This document shows, in pieces, positions 9,370-18,912 of a DNA stretch of 27,156 bases (the first letter of the stretch is position 1; each line of letters starts with the position of its first letter). The notes under the pieces are model-generated. The model saw only the letters and a list, made by a program, of their open reading frames with translations. It was not told the DNA's origin and did not search any database. Origin of the DNA: Stentor coeruleus (taxonomy: Eukaryota; Ciliophora; Heterotrichea; Heterotrichida; Stentoridae); assembly GCA_001970955.1 (NCBI GenBank), contig MPUH01000983.1, positions 1 to 27,156 of the forward strand, in the 5' to 3' direction. The position numbers were made by a program, and so were the translations under genes.

Positions 9370-9642
9370 TTATTTCAATAACGAAGGTAGTCTTGTTGCG
9401 CATGCTGTAGGATTATAAATCATTCTGCTTAAAAACAAAGAATTCTTTTCAAGGGTGAGTATTGGGACTTGGGCTTGTTTTTTCATCTCTATAATTACTG
9501 CTGCTTCTTCTTTCATTAAAATTTCTGATTGTTTCTTGTTTATATATGAATTACGGTAAATTTCATATATTTCGTCATTACTAATGACTTTTCGCTTACT
9601 CATTTGGTTTTTTGGTGCTGATACACATGCACAAGTTCCCAT
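9370..9642 (-). CDS. Small MGTC-starting protein, probably N-acylated
   Basis: I place the start at 9642, giving 90 residues that begin MGTCACVSAPK. Gly2 with Cys4 and Cys6 just after it is a plausible myristoylation plus palmitoylation signal. An in-frame upstream ATG at 9705 would add 21 hydrophobic residues ahead of it and hide Gly2, so it is less likely. The rest is helical and charged (about 20-60: NDEIYEIYRNSYINKKQ and ILMKEEAAVIIEMKK) and ends NPTACATRLPSLLK. No domain is recognised. It stands alone, with more than 1 kb of non-coding DNA on either side, but the clean frame and motif argue for a real gene. It ends in TAA. Confidence 0.6.
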   Translation of the reverse strand: MGTCACVSAPKNQMSKRKVISNDEIYEIYRNSYINKKQSEILMKEEAAVIIEMKKQAQVPILTLEKNSLFLSRMIYNPTACATRLPSLLK

Positions 9643-10831
9643 ATTTATTAATATAGCATTTAATAAAAGCAATAAACTTTGTTGAAAATGGTGATAGCAA
9701 TTCAATATTTTAACATAGTTTCCTTGAAATAGTTTTTTAGGTTATTAATAGATTAAAGTATTATAATTATATATATTTAATTGTTTTGTATTGGTTTATT
9801 GTAATAATAAAAAGTTTATAATGCATAAGCATGGTTTCATACTTTTTTGGTGCATCAAGGATTGTATTATGAATTTTAATGGGGTTTCTAGTATTTTATA
9901 ATCATGTATCCTAATCTAAAAAAAAATATGCGTTTATTACAAGTAGAAAAAATTCAAAATTTTTGATGTTTTGTTTGAATACAATTATGTAAAATATGAA
10001 AAAATATTACTTAACTTATTAAGACTTTTTATAAATAGTATTGCTTATCAATAAAATAAATATCATAATGTTAAAAATAGAATTATTTTTGGCTTCTTTG
10101 TACTGCAATCACTTGATAAAGTAAAATTATATTTTGATCAGAATAAATTATAAAATCAAAGTTAACAAATCAATGCTTATGGCTAGCTAAGTGATATCAA
10201 AATCCTAAATTATTTCTATTTGTACTCTAAAATGCACGGGGAAATTAAAAATTATTTCTAAGTCTGAAATCCTTTTATATTTTTTAAATATAAAAAATGT
10301 TAAGTTCCATGATTATTTAAAGCAAAATAGTTTTATAGAGAAATAAAAGTTAAACCCTTAAACTTCAAAGCATAAAACTCTTTTTTCAAGTAAAATTTAT
10401 TAATTTAAATAAATCAGACACAAAGGGCTGTGTTATTATTTTTAGGTAAAAATCTCAATATTGAGTATATTTAAAGTTAAGTTTATGATTAAAAAATTAT
10501 TGTTTTTTACTTTTTTCGATATCCACACAAGTTCCCATTTAATCTAACACCATTATCAGCCTTTTAAAAAATAGCTTTAAATCTTTATTTGATATAATTT
10601 TAAAGCATAACCTAATTCCAGTCTATTTAACACTCTCATAAATATAAATTCTTTTAAAACAACCCAGTCTTTTCACACAATAAATCAAAGCACCTTAACA
10701 AAAACTAAATAAACACATCTTAAAATACATCCTTCTAAAAACTAAACATCCAAATCATTAACACCCTAAACCAACCCAAACCCTCAACCAATTCTAAAAC
10801 CCACCAAAAAATCCTCTTAAGTTTATCTAAG
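9643..10831. other. Long AT-rich gap without a recognised gene
   Basis: About 1.2 kb between the MGTC gene and the 3' end of the eS4 gene, both on the minus strand. I find no coding frame of substance and no RNA gene. From about 10500 to 10830 the plus strand is rich in A and C and nearly G-free, so the 3' flank of eS4 is G/T-rich on its own coding strand. This matches the 3' flanks of plus-strand genes. Confidence 0.55.
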
Positions 10832-11626
10832 TTAATTAGAAACTGCATCAGGGAACCTTCTAGCTTGTTCTTCCAAAATAGTTTCCTTAACACCATCTCC
10901 TTTAGGTAAAGCAATAAGTGACTTCTTCCCTTTTCCAACAACAAAAGCATTGATCTGTCTAGTAGTAAAAGTATGCCCATGTGTATCTCTAACATGCACA
11001 ATATCAAATCCACCATCATGTTTCTCAGTATGGCTAATAATCCCAACTCTTCCAGTATTTTTCCCACCAGAAATCATGATCAAGTTCCCAGATTCAAACT
11101 TAACAAACTCAGCAATTTCATTTTTAGCCAAGTCTAATTTTATTGAATCATTGACCTTTACATCAGGATGTGGGTATCTAATAGTCCTTCCATCATGAGT
11201 GACTAAATAAGGTACATGATTTGGTGCAACAAGTCTTCTTTTAACCTTACAAAGCTTATATTTAGCCTCTTCAGCATCTATTGGATGCATAACAAATCTA
11301 CCTTTTACATCATAAAGCAATCTAAAATGCTCGTTTGTGGTTGTAATTGAAATCACGTCTTGGAAGCCTGCAGGGAATTTCGGGTCTGTTCTAGCTTTGC
11401 CGTCAACTCGTACATGTCCTCCTTTTTCGTGCATTATCATCATTGCTTCTCTTTTAGATAAGGCATATCTCAATCTGTTTCTTAGGCATATCATCAAAGG
11501 TAAACATTCTCGTCGTTTGTGTGGCCCGGTTGAAGGTCTTGGAGCCCATGTCCCTCCCATTTTCCCTAGCATCCAGTGGTGAGGAGCATTTACTCTTTTA
11601 AGATGCTTCTTTGGACCTCTTGCCAT
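10832..11626 (-). CDS. RPS4: 40S ribosomal protein S4 (eS4)
   Basis: A full-length 264-residue eS4 beginning [20 protein letters not shown], the near-invariant opening of the family. In order follow the N-terminal extension, an S4-type RNA-binding segment (about 42-105, with [20 protein letters not shown] and [21 protein letters not shown]), the central S4E domain (about 110-170, including [22 protein letters not shown] as the conserved core), a KOW motif (about 175-200, [16 protein letters not shown]), and a C-terminal helix. It is part of the small ribosomal subunit body and binds 18S rRNA. The length matches other eukaryotes. There are no introns. It is divergently transcribed from the Atg8 gene across about 240 nt. 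Its initiator is the first ATG and the stop is TAA. Confidence 0.97.
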   Translation of the reverse strand: MARGPKKHLKRVNAPHHWMLGKMGGTWAPRPSTGPHKRRECLPLMICLRNRLRYALSKREAMMIMHEKGGHVRVDGKARTDPKFPAGFQDVISITTTNEHFRLLYDVKGRFVMHPIDAEEAKYKLCKVKRRLVAPNHVPYLVTHDGRTIRYPHPDVKVNDSIKLDLAKNEIAEFVKFESGNLIMISGGKNTGRVGIISHTEKHDGGFDIVHVRDTHGHTFTTRQINAFVVGKGKKSLIALPKGDGVKETILEEQARRFPDAVSN

Positions 11627-11864
11627 TGCTTTTTATATGGATAAGAACTTCCCACTATATTTTAAACGGAAGAATAAGAGTTTTTTAGATATTCGATATA
11701 AAACTTAGGAATAAATATAGGGTGTTAGGGTTTTATGATTAGAAAAACATAGGGTGTTTTGAATTTTTTATTAAAAACTAAGGTTTTGAACTGAAATGCT
11801 TTGTTGTCTGAATGATGTAGGATTATTATAGGAGGAGTGATAAATGTATTTTTATTATACTAAT

Positions 11865-12218
11865 ATGTCTACCTTTGATATGACAATCTTTGAAGATAGG
11901 GTTCAACAAGCGAATAGATTTAAAAGCAGGTTTCCTAATTCGGTACCTGTTGTGACTTGTAAAGAATCTAAGAGTACTTTGCCAGGGAAAATTAATAACC
12001 AGTTGTTTTTGGTACCTAGGAACTTAATGGCAGCGGAGTTCACAGCACTGATCAGAAAAAAAGTTAACCTCCCTAGGACACAAGCTTTGATGCTATTTAT
12101 TAACTCTAAAGTACTAGTTACGGCTGACGCGGTTATTTCAGAGCTTTATGATAAATATAGTTCACCTGATGGATTTTTGTATGTTTTGTGTACTGATCAT
12201 GAAGCTTATGGGAGGTAA
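11865..12218 (+). CDS. Atg8/GABARAP/LC3-family ubiquitin-like protein
   Basis: I start at the second ATG (11865), giving 117 residues beginning MSTFDMTIFEDRVQQANRFK. The ATG at 11844 adds seven Tyr-rich residues not expected in the family. The Atg8 fold is clear: FEDRVQQANRFKSRFPNSVPVV (9-30, equal to the 'FexRxxexxxIrxKyPdrIPVI' helix-strand), LFLVPRNLMAAEFTALIRKKVNL, ALMLFINSKVLVTADAVISELYDKY and DGFLYVLCTDHEAYG. The C-terminus ends Gly116-Arg117, so Atg4 would need to remove a single Arg to expose the Gly for lipidation to phosphatidylethanolamine on autophagosomes. The first N-terminal helix is shorter than usual and lacks the typical 'Y/FKxxHxFexR' start. It is a single-copy-looking gene with a TAA stop. 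Confidence 0.92.
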   Translation: MSTFDMTIFEDRVQQANRFKSRFPNSVPVVTCKESKSTLPGKINNQLFLVPRNLMAAEFTALIRKKVNLPRTQALMLFINSKVLVTADAVISELYDKYSSPDGFLYVLCTDHEAYGR

Positions 12219-12951
12219 ATGATCTGATGTTTCTTATGATTACTTATTGATTATTTTATTATATATTTTATAGTTTGGTTTTTTTCTCTTCTTTTAGATT
12301 TTATATGTAAATGATGAAAGATTTAGAATGTTTAAGTTTTGTTTATAATATTTTGGTAGAAATATTTGGTTATAAATAAGAATATTAGTAGGAAAGCACA
12401 GAAGGATGAGCTTTATATTAAGGATATAATAGTTGTGATTTTTGGATTCAGTAAAAAGGTATTTGGAATAGTTGTATTTATGCTGTGTTTAGATTTTCTT
12501 ATTTTATTTGTAAGATAGTGAGCTGAAATGGTTTATAATTTATAAGATAGATAACTGTGATAAAAAATTGTTTTATAGTCGAGGGCAATTTTTAAAAGAT
12601 TATTGTGAAACTTACCGATTTTAGAATATTTATAAGATTTTCTAATTTATATGAAAAGTTTCTAACTTAACAAATCATCCTACCCTATCCTAATCTACTT
12701 ATACAGTTTACCTACATAATAGTTTTATACTGTTAAATAAAGCCTAAATCCAGCTTTTATATCAAAATCTATAAAATAAATAATAAAAACCTAAACATCA
12801 CATTTACAAACTCTTCAACCCTCTAAATCTATTTCTAAATCCTACCTAAAAATTCCTCCAACAAATCTCATACAAACTACCTAATNCTAAAAATTCCTCC
12901 AACAAATCTCATACAAACTACCTAATTTAAAAATTAAAATCTGATAGTAAA
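12219..12951. other. Intergenic region with skew switch and an N-flanking repeat
   Basis: No coding frame is visible. The plus strand is G-rich and C-poor to about 12640, then C-rich and G-free: 12781-12840 has 15 C and 0 G by hand count. The border again falls between the 3' flank of one plus-strand gene and the promoter of the next. The single-N seam at 12886 lies close to the next start codon. Confidence 0.65.
12846..12926. repeat. Perfect 40-nt direct repeat around a single N (assembly seam)
   Basis: 12846-12885 and 12887-12926 are identical, separated only by the N at 12886. This has the same pattern as the other N positions and is most simply an unmerged overlap of contig ends, only about 26 nt upstream of the NOT4-like start codon. 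Confidence 0.85.
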
Positions 12952-13911
12952 ATGGACATACAAAAACTTCAATTCAAAAACCAAATCAACTCCCCAGCAC
13001 CAAAGTCTCGAAATATCTCAGCCCCAAATTCCCCATTTCTCAACTCTTCAAGGCCTGGAACAATAAACACATCAACATCATCAGAGAAACGCCTTGAAGA
13101 TGCTCGTGTAATACAAAGAACCCTAGTATACATAATCAACTTACCCTCATCTGTATCAGATGAAAGCATCATATCAAGCCCACTTTACTTCGGCAAGTAC
13201 GGTAAAATAATCAAAATTCATATCAGCCCAGGACATTACAATAGCCAAGATTTAACATTTGGTGCATATCTTACCTTCTCAACAGAAGAAGAAGCTGCGG
13301 TTTGTATAAGAGCCTGCCACGACTTTATTCTTGATGGTAAAAAACTTTCAGTCACTTTTGGGACAACAAAATATTGTTCTTATTTCCTTAAAAACTCCAG
13401 ATGTCAGAAATCTGAATGTGTATTTTTGCATTTTTTAGCTTCAAATGCTGATACAATTTTCCGTGAAGATATGATAAATATTAGACATATACAACCACAA
13501 GACTCTATTTTTGATAGACTTAAAGTTCATATTATGCCCCCAATCCCACCTTCGAAACTCCCTGAATTTAATATCGCCCGTGAAAGAGCAATTTCAGAAA
13601 TAGTTGAAGTTAATTATAACCCACCACAGAGACCTAGGATTTATTCTAGAGATAACTGTAGTACAAGTAGATATCATTTTATTATGGATTGTGATGAAGA
13701 ACCTGTTGAAATACCAGGATGTATTAGTAGGTTGAAATTTTTGGCAAATTCACCTTGTAAAGATACACAAATTATACCTACAAGGGATATTGAAGAGATT
13801 ATTGACCCTGAGAGTCCTTTGAAATGGTTTAAAGATGTGATGGAAATTAAACATGAGACTGGAACAGAGAAAAGGGTGATTGTCACGAAAAAATATAGAT
13901 CCAGTCTTTAA
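12952..13911 (+). CDS. NOT4-like RNA-binding protein (RRM plus C3H1 finger) lacking the RING
   Basis: The 319-residue protein matches the middle of CNOT4/Not4. A variant RRM runs over about 53-137 (RVIQRTLVYIINLP with RNP2-like VYIINL; PLYFGKYGKIIKI; LTFGAYLTF as the RNP1 strand; ILDGKKLSVTFGTTKYC), followed at once by a C3H1 finger C142-x8-C151-x4-C156-x3-H160. The run GTTKYCSYFLKN is diagnostic of NOT4. What is missing is the N-terminal C4C4 RING that makes NOT4 an E3 ligase of the CCR4-NOT complex. Here the 50 residues before the RRM are Ser/Pro/Asn-rich, and upstream DNA has no frame encoding a RING. So it may bind RNA or CCR4-NOT partners but cannot be a ligase on its own. The C-terminal half is unrecognised. 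The 3' end lies 51 nt from the convergent GBP gene. Confidence 0.88.
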   Translation: MDIQKLQFKNQINSPAPKSRNISAPNSPFLNSSRPGTINTSTSSEKRLEDARVIQRTLVYIINLPSSVSDESIISSPLYFGKYGKIIKIHISPGHYNSQDLTFGAYLTFSTEEEAAVCIRACHDFILDGKKLSVTFGTTKYCSYFLKNSRCQKSECVFLHFLASNADTIFREDMINIRHIQPQDSIFDRLKVHIMPPIPPSKLPEFNIARERAISEIVEVNYNPPQRPRIYSRDNCSTSRYHFIMDCDEEPVEIPGCISRLKFLANSPCKDTQIIPTRDIEEIIDPESPLKWFKDVMEIKHETGTEKRVIVTKKYRSSL

Positions 13912-13962
13912 AGCATAGTGTATTAAGTTATTTTATTTTTATCGATCAAGTGAAAGGTTAGT

Positions 13963-16512
13963 TTATTCATACGGGATGCCGAATTTTTTAAAGAGCTTAG
14001 CCATTTTCGCCCTGTTGTCATGGTTTTGAATGCGCCCGATATGGATTGTTTGAGTATTCTTCCTTTTCTGGAATGCTTCTAAGGCAATACCCATAAAGTT
14101 AATCAAAATATCATTATCATCTTTTTCTTCAACATTTTCAATCTTAAGTTTATTCAATTGATTGTTCTTATCTTCAATTTCATTTTGTAACTGATCCATT
14201 TGTTTCTTATATGCATCAATAACCTCATACTGATCCGATAATTGCTGTTCTCTCTTTCCAAGTTCATTAGAAAGTTCAAGTTTTTCCTCCATAAGTCTTT
14301 TAATCTGTTCTTCCCTTTCAGCATTAGCTCTAGATTGTTTTTCCATATCATTACTAACACTTTCAAATGTTAGTTTTAATTCTTCTTTTTGTTTTTCAAT
14401 AGCTTCAGTATAGTTTTTAGTGTCAACTTCATGTTCTGTTCTTGATTGTTTAAGTTTTTCTTCATATTCATCTATAAGTTTGTTTCTAGTCTCTTGTTCA
14501 CGAATACGAACTTGGTTTAATTCATTTTGTAAACTTGCGACTCGTTCTAATTGGCTTAAGTATTTAGCATTAGCGTTTTGTTCTTTACTAAACTTATTGA
14601 ATATATCTTCAAGATAGTCTTTAAAACTCCTAAGTACTGAAGCATCTTGTCTTGGGCTAGGATCAGGTTGTGATTCAATGAGCTTTAGTTTTCTTGATAA
14701 GTCATTTATTTGTTCATTTTTCTCAGCGATAAGTTTTTCTTGTTCTTCTCTTAAATCATCAAGCATTCTTTCGTATTTACTGTTTTCTAATTGAAGCTTA
14801 TACATTTTACTGTCGAGGTCAGCAATTCTTTTCTCATATATATCCCTCTCAGCTTCAATCATCATTTCTCTTTCTTTTTGTGCCTGTTCCAACTCAAGCT
14901 TAAGTCCTTGTATTTCTCTTGCTTGAGTTCGTGCTTTATTTTCTGCCATATGAATTCTTGTATTCACATTCGCTTGTAAATCAGAAATTTCTTTTGCTCT
15001 TTGTTCTAATTGTTTTTCATAGTTTTTATTAGTCTCTTCTAACAAATCCCTTAAACGTTTTTCTCCAGCCCTAGCTTCATCTCTATGTCTAGTCAAGCTT
15101 TTAACTTCTTTCTGAAGCTCTTCTTTTTCTGTTTCAATATGGTTTTGTATTTCCCTTAATAAAGTACACATATGAGGTATTAAAAAAGATATCTCTTCTG
15201 AAAAAACAGACTCAGCACAAGGCCCTGCTGCAGCTTCTTGATATCTTTGTATTCCTCCTAGAAATTGTTGTTCAAGTTCACTTATTGATGCTGTTCCATC
15301 CTCAGAAAATTTCAATCCACTTTGTCGAAGAGGGTCAAAAATCGCTTTAAATACTTCTCGGCATTTTGATTCACTTGATTTTATATTCGCCCCTTTTAAA
15401 TCTTCGAAATAAGCGTTTATTCGGTCTATAAGGCTGCTACGTTCTTCTTGGACTTCTTCTTGTTCAAAAACATTAACCATCATCATGTCGAATTCTTTGA
15501 GGAGTTCTTTAAGGGCTGTTTGATGCTCTTTTAAAAGATTTTCTTCATCGCAGGGAAGATCGTTTTCCATTAAACCCATTTTGTCTAGGTAACGAATAAA
15601 AAGTTTTTCTTTGTTTCTTCGGGACTCTGCAGCAACTGCACGTTCAAATGCGCTGTAGATCACGGCTGGAGCTTTTTTATTTATACGGTGGACATACGCT
15701 TGGACCATATTGCAAATTATCGCCCCTGAGACAGCTTTTCCTGATATTCTCTTAAGTTCTGTAGCACTTCTAATCTGAGTTACCAACTTGCCAAACAATC
15801 CATTAAAACTTGAAGCAGCAGGATTAGTCCCAACATTCAAATTAAAAAACTCTCTTTTTTTATAAAAATGCTTAATAGCTGCTTTGATTTTATTCCCCGA
15901 GTCATCATCTCCTAATTTAGTCAATGACCTTTCTAAATAACTAAATATATCTTACTTTTCATATTCACTCAAATCATTCCCAGTAACAACCCAAGTCAAT
16001 GTTGGTAAATAATTATAAAGGTTATTCTTAGATTCTTGACCTTTTTTGATTTGAATAATTGAAGAAATCTCAGTCAAAATCTCAACCTCATTCAAAGTTG
16101 AACTATTAATCAATTGTGTAGTCATAAGGACAATATGCGAACTAAGCAAATTAACCAAAGCTAACACTTCAAGACAAACTCTTTTTTGATCTTCCCCTTT
16201 ACCTAATACTGACTGACAATCCACAACAAGGACTTCACCTTCTTTTTCATTTCCAGCTTCATCTTTTAACGTGATTTTTATTGGTTCTGACCATATCCAT
16301 ATACCTTTTGTTATGTGATCTGTCTCAAATCCTCCTTGTGTACCAAGAACTTTATTTGCCAAATATGACTTACCACATTTTGCTGGGCCGATTATGCTGA
16401 TAATCCCAACTGGGTTTGAAAAAGATTGAAGCAATTGTATCCCCGTTGTGGTTACTTCAAGTTCTCCTGACCCTTTAACTTTTACTAACTTTACACCTCG
16501 ACCACTATCCAT
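13963..16512 (-). CDS. GBP/atlastin-type dynamin-superfamily GTPase with long coiled coil; one 15-nt intron
   Basis: Two frames on the minus strand, 16512-15956 and 15940-13963, join by removing a 15-nt intron (15941-15955) into one 844-residue protein. The N-terminus is a GBP-type G domain: P-loop GPAKCGKS (42-49), switch-I Thr68 in ITKGIWIW (the GBP 'TxGIWxW' signature), then VLVVDCQS (94-101) at the G3 position and TWVVTGND (173-180) near G4. A helical middle region follows (about 190-420, with NLNVGTNPAASSFNGLFGKL as the GBP hinge), then a long heptad-rich coiled coil to about 800. GBPs hydrolyse GTP and oligomerise on membranes. G3 is DCQS rather than DTEG, and the G4 'T/VRD' is not obvious, so nucleotide handling may differ. 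No C-terminal CaaX box is seen (ends KFGIPYE). It starts at ATG 16512 and stops with TAA. Confidence 0.9.
15941..15955 (-). other. 15-nt spliceosomal intron
   Basis: Read on the minus strand the segment is GTAAGATATATTTAG: GTAAG at the 5' end, TAG at the 3' end, exactly 15 nt. It carries an in-frame TAA that would stop translation after ...LSEYEK. Without it the frame continues as ...LSEYENYLERSLTKLGDD, linking the G domain to its helical region. Being divisible by three, it shows only because of the stop. Heterotrich ciliates are known for introns of this length. Confidence 0.9.
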
Positions 16513-17470
16513 TTATTTGTAAATATGCTAAAACATATTTGAGAAAAAGGTTTTGTTTTGGGTTTTTTAATGAAATTAGAGACTTTTTTTATAGGGTTTT
16601 TGGCTGATAAGCAGATTTTGTTTATGGGTTTGATTTTGATTGGAAGGTTTTGGTGTTGATGGATTTTTAATGAGTTGGATGTGATGGATTTTTGGGTGAT
16701 ATTGGAATTGTGTGAGCTTGAAGGGTTTTTGTTGATGGGGTTTTTTAGGTTTTATATATGGAGGAGGTTTAGGTAGTAATTTTATTATGGATTTGGAGGA
16801 TAAGATGAATTGAATTTTAGTTTGATTTGTGTAAGGTTTTTAGAAGTTTTTGATGTATTGATAAAGAATTAGTTTGGAAAAAATTATTATTTTTTTTAGG
16901 ATAAGTTTATATACTATTGAATAGTTTTTGATATGCTTTTATAGAAGGATTAAAAAGAAATAGATGCAAGGCAGTAAAGTTTTTTTTTTCATGATATTAT
17001 TGTTAAGTAGTACTCAGGATTTATGTAATAAGATCTTTATTGGAAAACTAAATCAACAATACTTATAAAATTAATATCCTCCCTCAATAAACCTTTATTA
17101 TACATTAAATCTACCTTCAAAGTTTTATTACTTCATCACACGCATAATCATATGGCATGACTAAATAAACCAACTCAACTACCTTTAAACATCCTTATTA
17201 TCTAAATCCAATACTAGCTTTCTCNGTTTTATTTATGCCCTACTTATTAAGTATTTACATAATAATTTACAATAAACCTTTATTATACATTAAATCTACC
17301 TTCAAAGTTTTATTACTTCATCACACGCATAATCATATGGCATGACTAAATAAACCAACTCAACTACCTTTAAACATCCTTATTATCTAAATCCAATACT
17401 AGCTTTCTCAAACAGATTACCACCTTACTAGCCACAATAAAATAATCCTCTTATAAGTTTAAATTATAAT
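16513..17470. other. Divergent intergenic region with extreme skew switch
   Basis: This lies between the starts of the GBP gene (minus) and an eight-pass membrane gene (plus), so it holds both promoters. No coding frame is visible. To about 17040 the plus strand is G/T-rich: 16681-16740 has 24 G and 1 C by hand count. From there it is C/A-rich. Each half is thus C-rich and G-poor on the strand of the gene it precedes. An N seam lies at 17225. Confidence 0.65.
17085..17409. repeat. 140-nt direct repeat around a single N (assembly seam)
   Basis: 17085-17224 recurs at 17270-17409 (offset 185) with no difference seen by eye. Between them lie the N at 17225 and about 44 nt found only once. This is the largest of the four N-associated repeats and is best read as a mis-joined contig overlap. 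Confidence 0.8.
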
Positions 17471-18751
17471 ATGTCTGATACATATATTTTGAACATCCAT
17501 AGCCCTCGGCACAAGCATCAAGTTGAAAGCTCAGAGCTTAGCCCCCAAAACGAAGAATCCAAATCTTCAACAATAGCCGCAGATGAAGAAAAGCTAAACT
17601 TCCTCAAAACTCTTTACTTTATCCTAGCCGTGCTTTCAATCTTCCTATCACTTTTTTCTTATTACACTTGGAAGCATACTCGTAGCCATTCAATCCTAGT
17701 CCTATCAATTACTTCAATCCTCTGCACAATCTCAGCTATTTTCGGGGTTTTTGGATCATTTCGTGGAATCACAGACCTGAAATATCGTCATTTAATATTA
17801 GCAGGTGAAAAAGAAGGTCATGGTAAGAATTTTTTGACCCTATCTTTTTTCCTTATGATATTATCTTTATCTTTACTTATGGTCTTTGGAAGTCATGCTT
17901 TATTTTACTCAGAAAGGTCTTTATCATATTTTCAAGCATTTTACAATTCTAACACCTTAGAATTTGAAGAAACTTTTGGTAAATCTCTTGATGATCTTGA
18001 AAAATGGTGTATGCTGCTTATAATGATTTCTGGGTATACAGCATATTTGATAATCATCGTTATGATTTTCATCACACATTTTGCTTATTTGCTAAGCCAT
18101 TTGTATGATTCTATTGATAGGATGTTTGAGATATTGAATTTGAATATTATGAACCTTGGACTTGGTATGATATATATTACGGTTTATTGTTTGAAATATG
18201 ATTCTAATATAAAATTCGAAGCAAATGTACCTGAAAATGTCCCATATGCGATAATTATTGTTGGGGTATTTTTGTGTATTATGTGTGGAATGGGCTTTGG
18301 GACTGTTAAAGCTCAGGCTATTGGACCTTTGAAGGTTTATATTTTGAGTAGTTTTTTCATGATTGTTATTTGTGCTTTATGCTCTACATTTGCAGTTAAA
18401 AGCGCTCATATGTTTAAGGAAGGGCTTAGTGAGAAATGCTTTGATTTTATGGCTATAGTTCATGCTGATTATTTAGAAAACTTAGGATGTGCTAATAAAT
18501 ATTTAAATACTACGAATATTGAAGAAAGTACTTGCTTTAAAGGACAGATTAGGTATATTTGGGAACCAAATCTTAGTATAAAAGATAGTTTTGGGTGTTT
18601 GAATTCTTACTGCTGTGATGTGGTTGTCACAGATGCTAAGACGAAATTCGACTACCTTGGTATTTGTGCAAGTTCAGCTATCGGTCTTAATTGTATTTCT
18701 TTATGGGCATGCTATTACATCTGGAAAGTTTGGTACGTGCACTTTAAATAA
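17471..18751 (+). CDS. Eight-pass membrane protein, possibly two tetraspanin-like halves
   Basis: The 426-residue protein has a hydrophilic N-terminus (1-44) and about eight hydrophobic helices: 45-66, 74-96, 119-142, 180-203, 222-242, 258-278, 286-308 and 396-420. Each set of four has a short loop, a short loop, then a longer loop before the fourth helix (142-180 and 308-396), the tetraspanin arrangement. The second long loop holds six cysteines (323, 340, 355, 376, 381, 382) with adjacent CC, as in tetraspanin large extracellular loops, though the CCG motif is not intact. It also has an N-glycosylation sequon (NTT at 346). I infer a duplicated tetraspanin-like protein; a simple unclassified eight-pass protein is the alternative. 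It resembles in layout the minus-strand gene at 24698-26203. It stops with TAA and lies 161 nt from the convergent Cys-rich gene. Confidence 0.75.
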   Translation: MSDTYILNIHSPRHKHQVESSELSPQNEESKSSTIAADEEKLNFLKTLYFILAVLSIFLSLFSYYTWKHTRSHSILVLSITSILCTISAIFGVFGSFRGITDLKYRHLILAGEKEGHGKNFLTLSFFLMILSLSLLMVFGSHALFYSERSLSYFQAFYNSNTLEFEETFGKSLDDLEKWCMLLIMISGYTAYLIIIVMIFITHFAYLLSHLYDSIDRMFEILNLNIMNLGLGMIYITVYCLKYDSNIKFEANVPENVPYAIIIVGVFLCIMCGMGFGTVKAQAIGPLKVYILSSFFMIVICALCSTFAVKSAHMFKEGLSEKCFDFMAIVHADYLENLGCANKYLNTTNIEESTCFKGQIRYIWEPNLSIKDSFGCLNSYCCDVVVTDAKTKFDYLGICASSAIGLNCISLWACYYIWKVWYVHFK

Positions 18752-18912
18752 AACCATCTTCATAGTTAAATCTTCATCTTCCTATTCTTTATATACTATA
18801 TTTACATAAAATCTATAAAATTAATCATATATTTCATCTAAACCTAAAACTTAAAAAGTTTATACCATAAAAAAACATAAACTAAAAATCAATTATAATA
18901 TTTCTTGAATAT

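Noticed and set aside
10735..11067. A 110-codon minus-strand frame overlapping the end of the eS4 gene
   Set aside because: It is read in another frame through the conserved eS4 sequence; Leu/Met-rich and without domain content.
14420..14979. Plus-strand frames opposite the GBP coiled coil
   Set aside because: Ser/Leu/Phe-rich antisense of Glu/Lys-rich coiled-coil codons, a common artefact.
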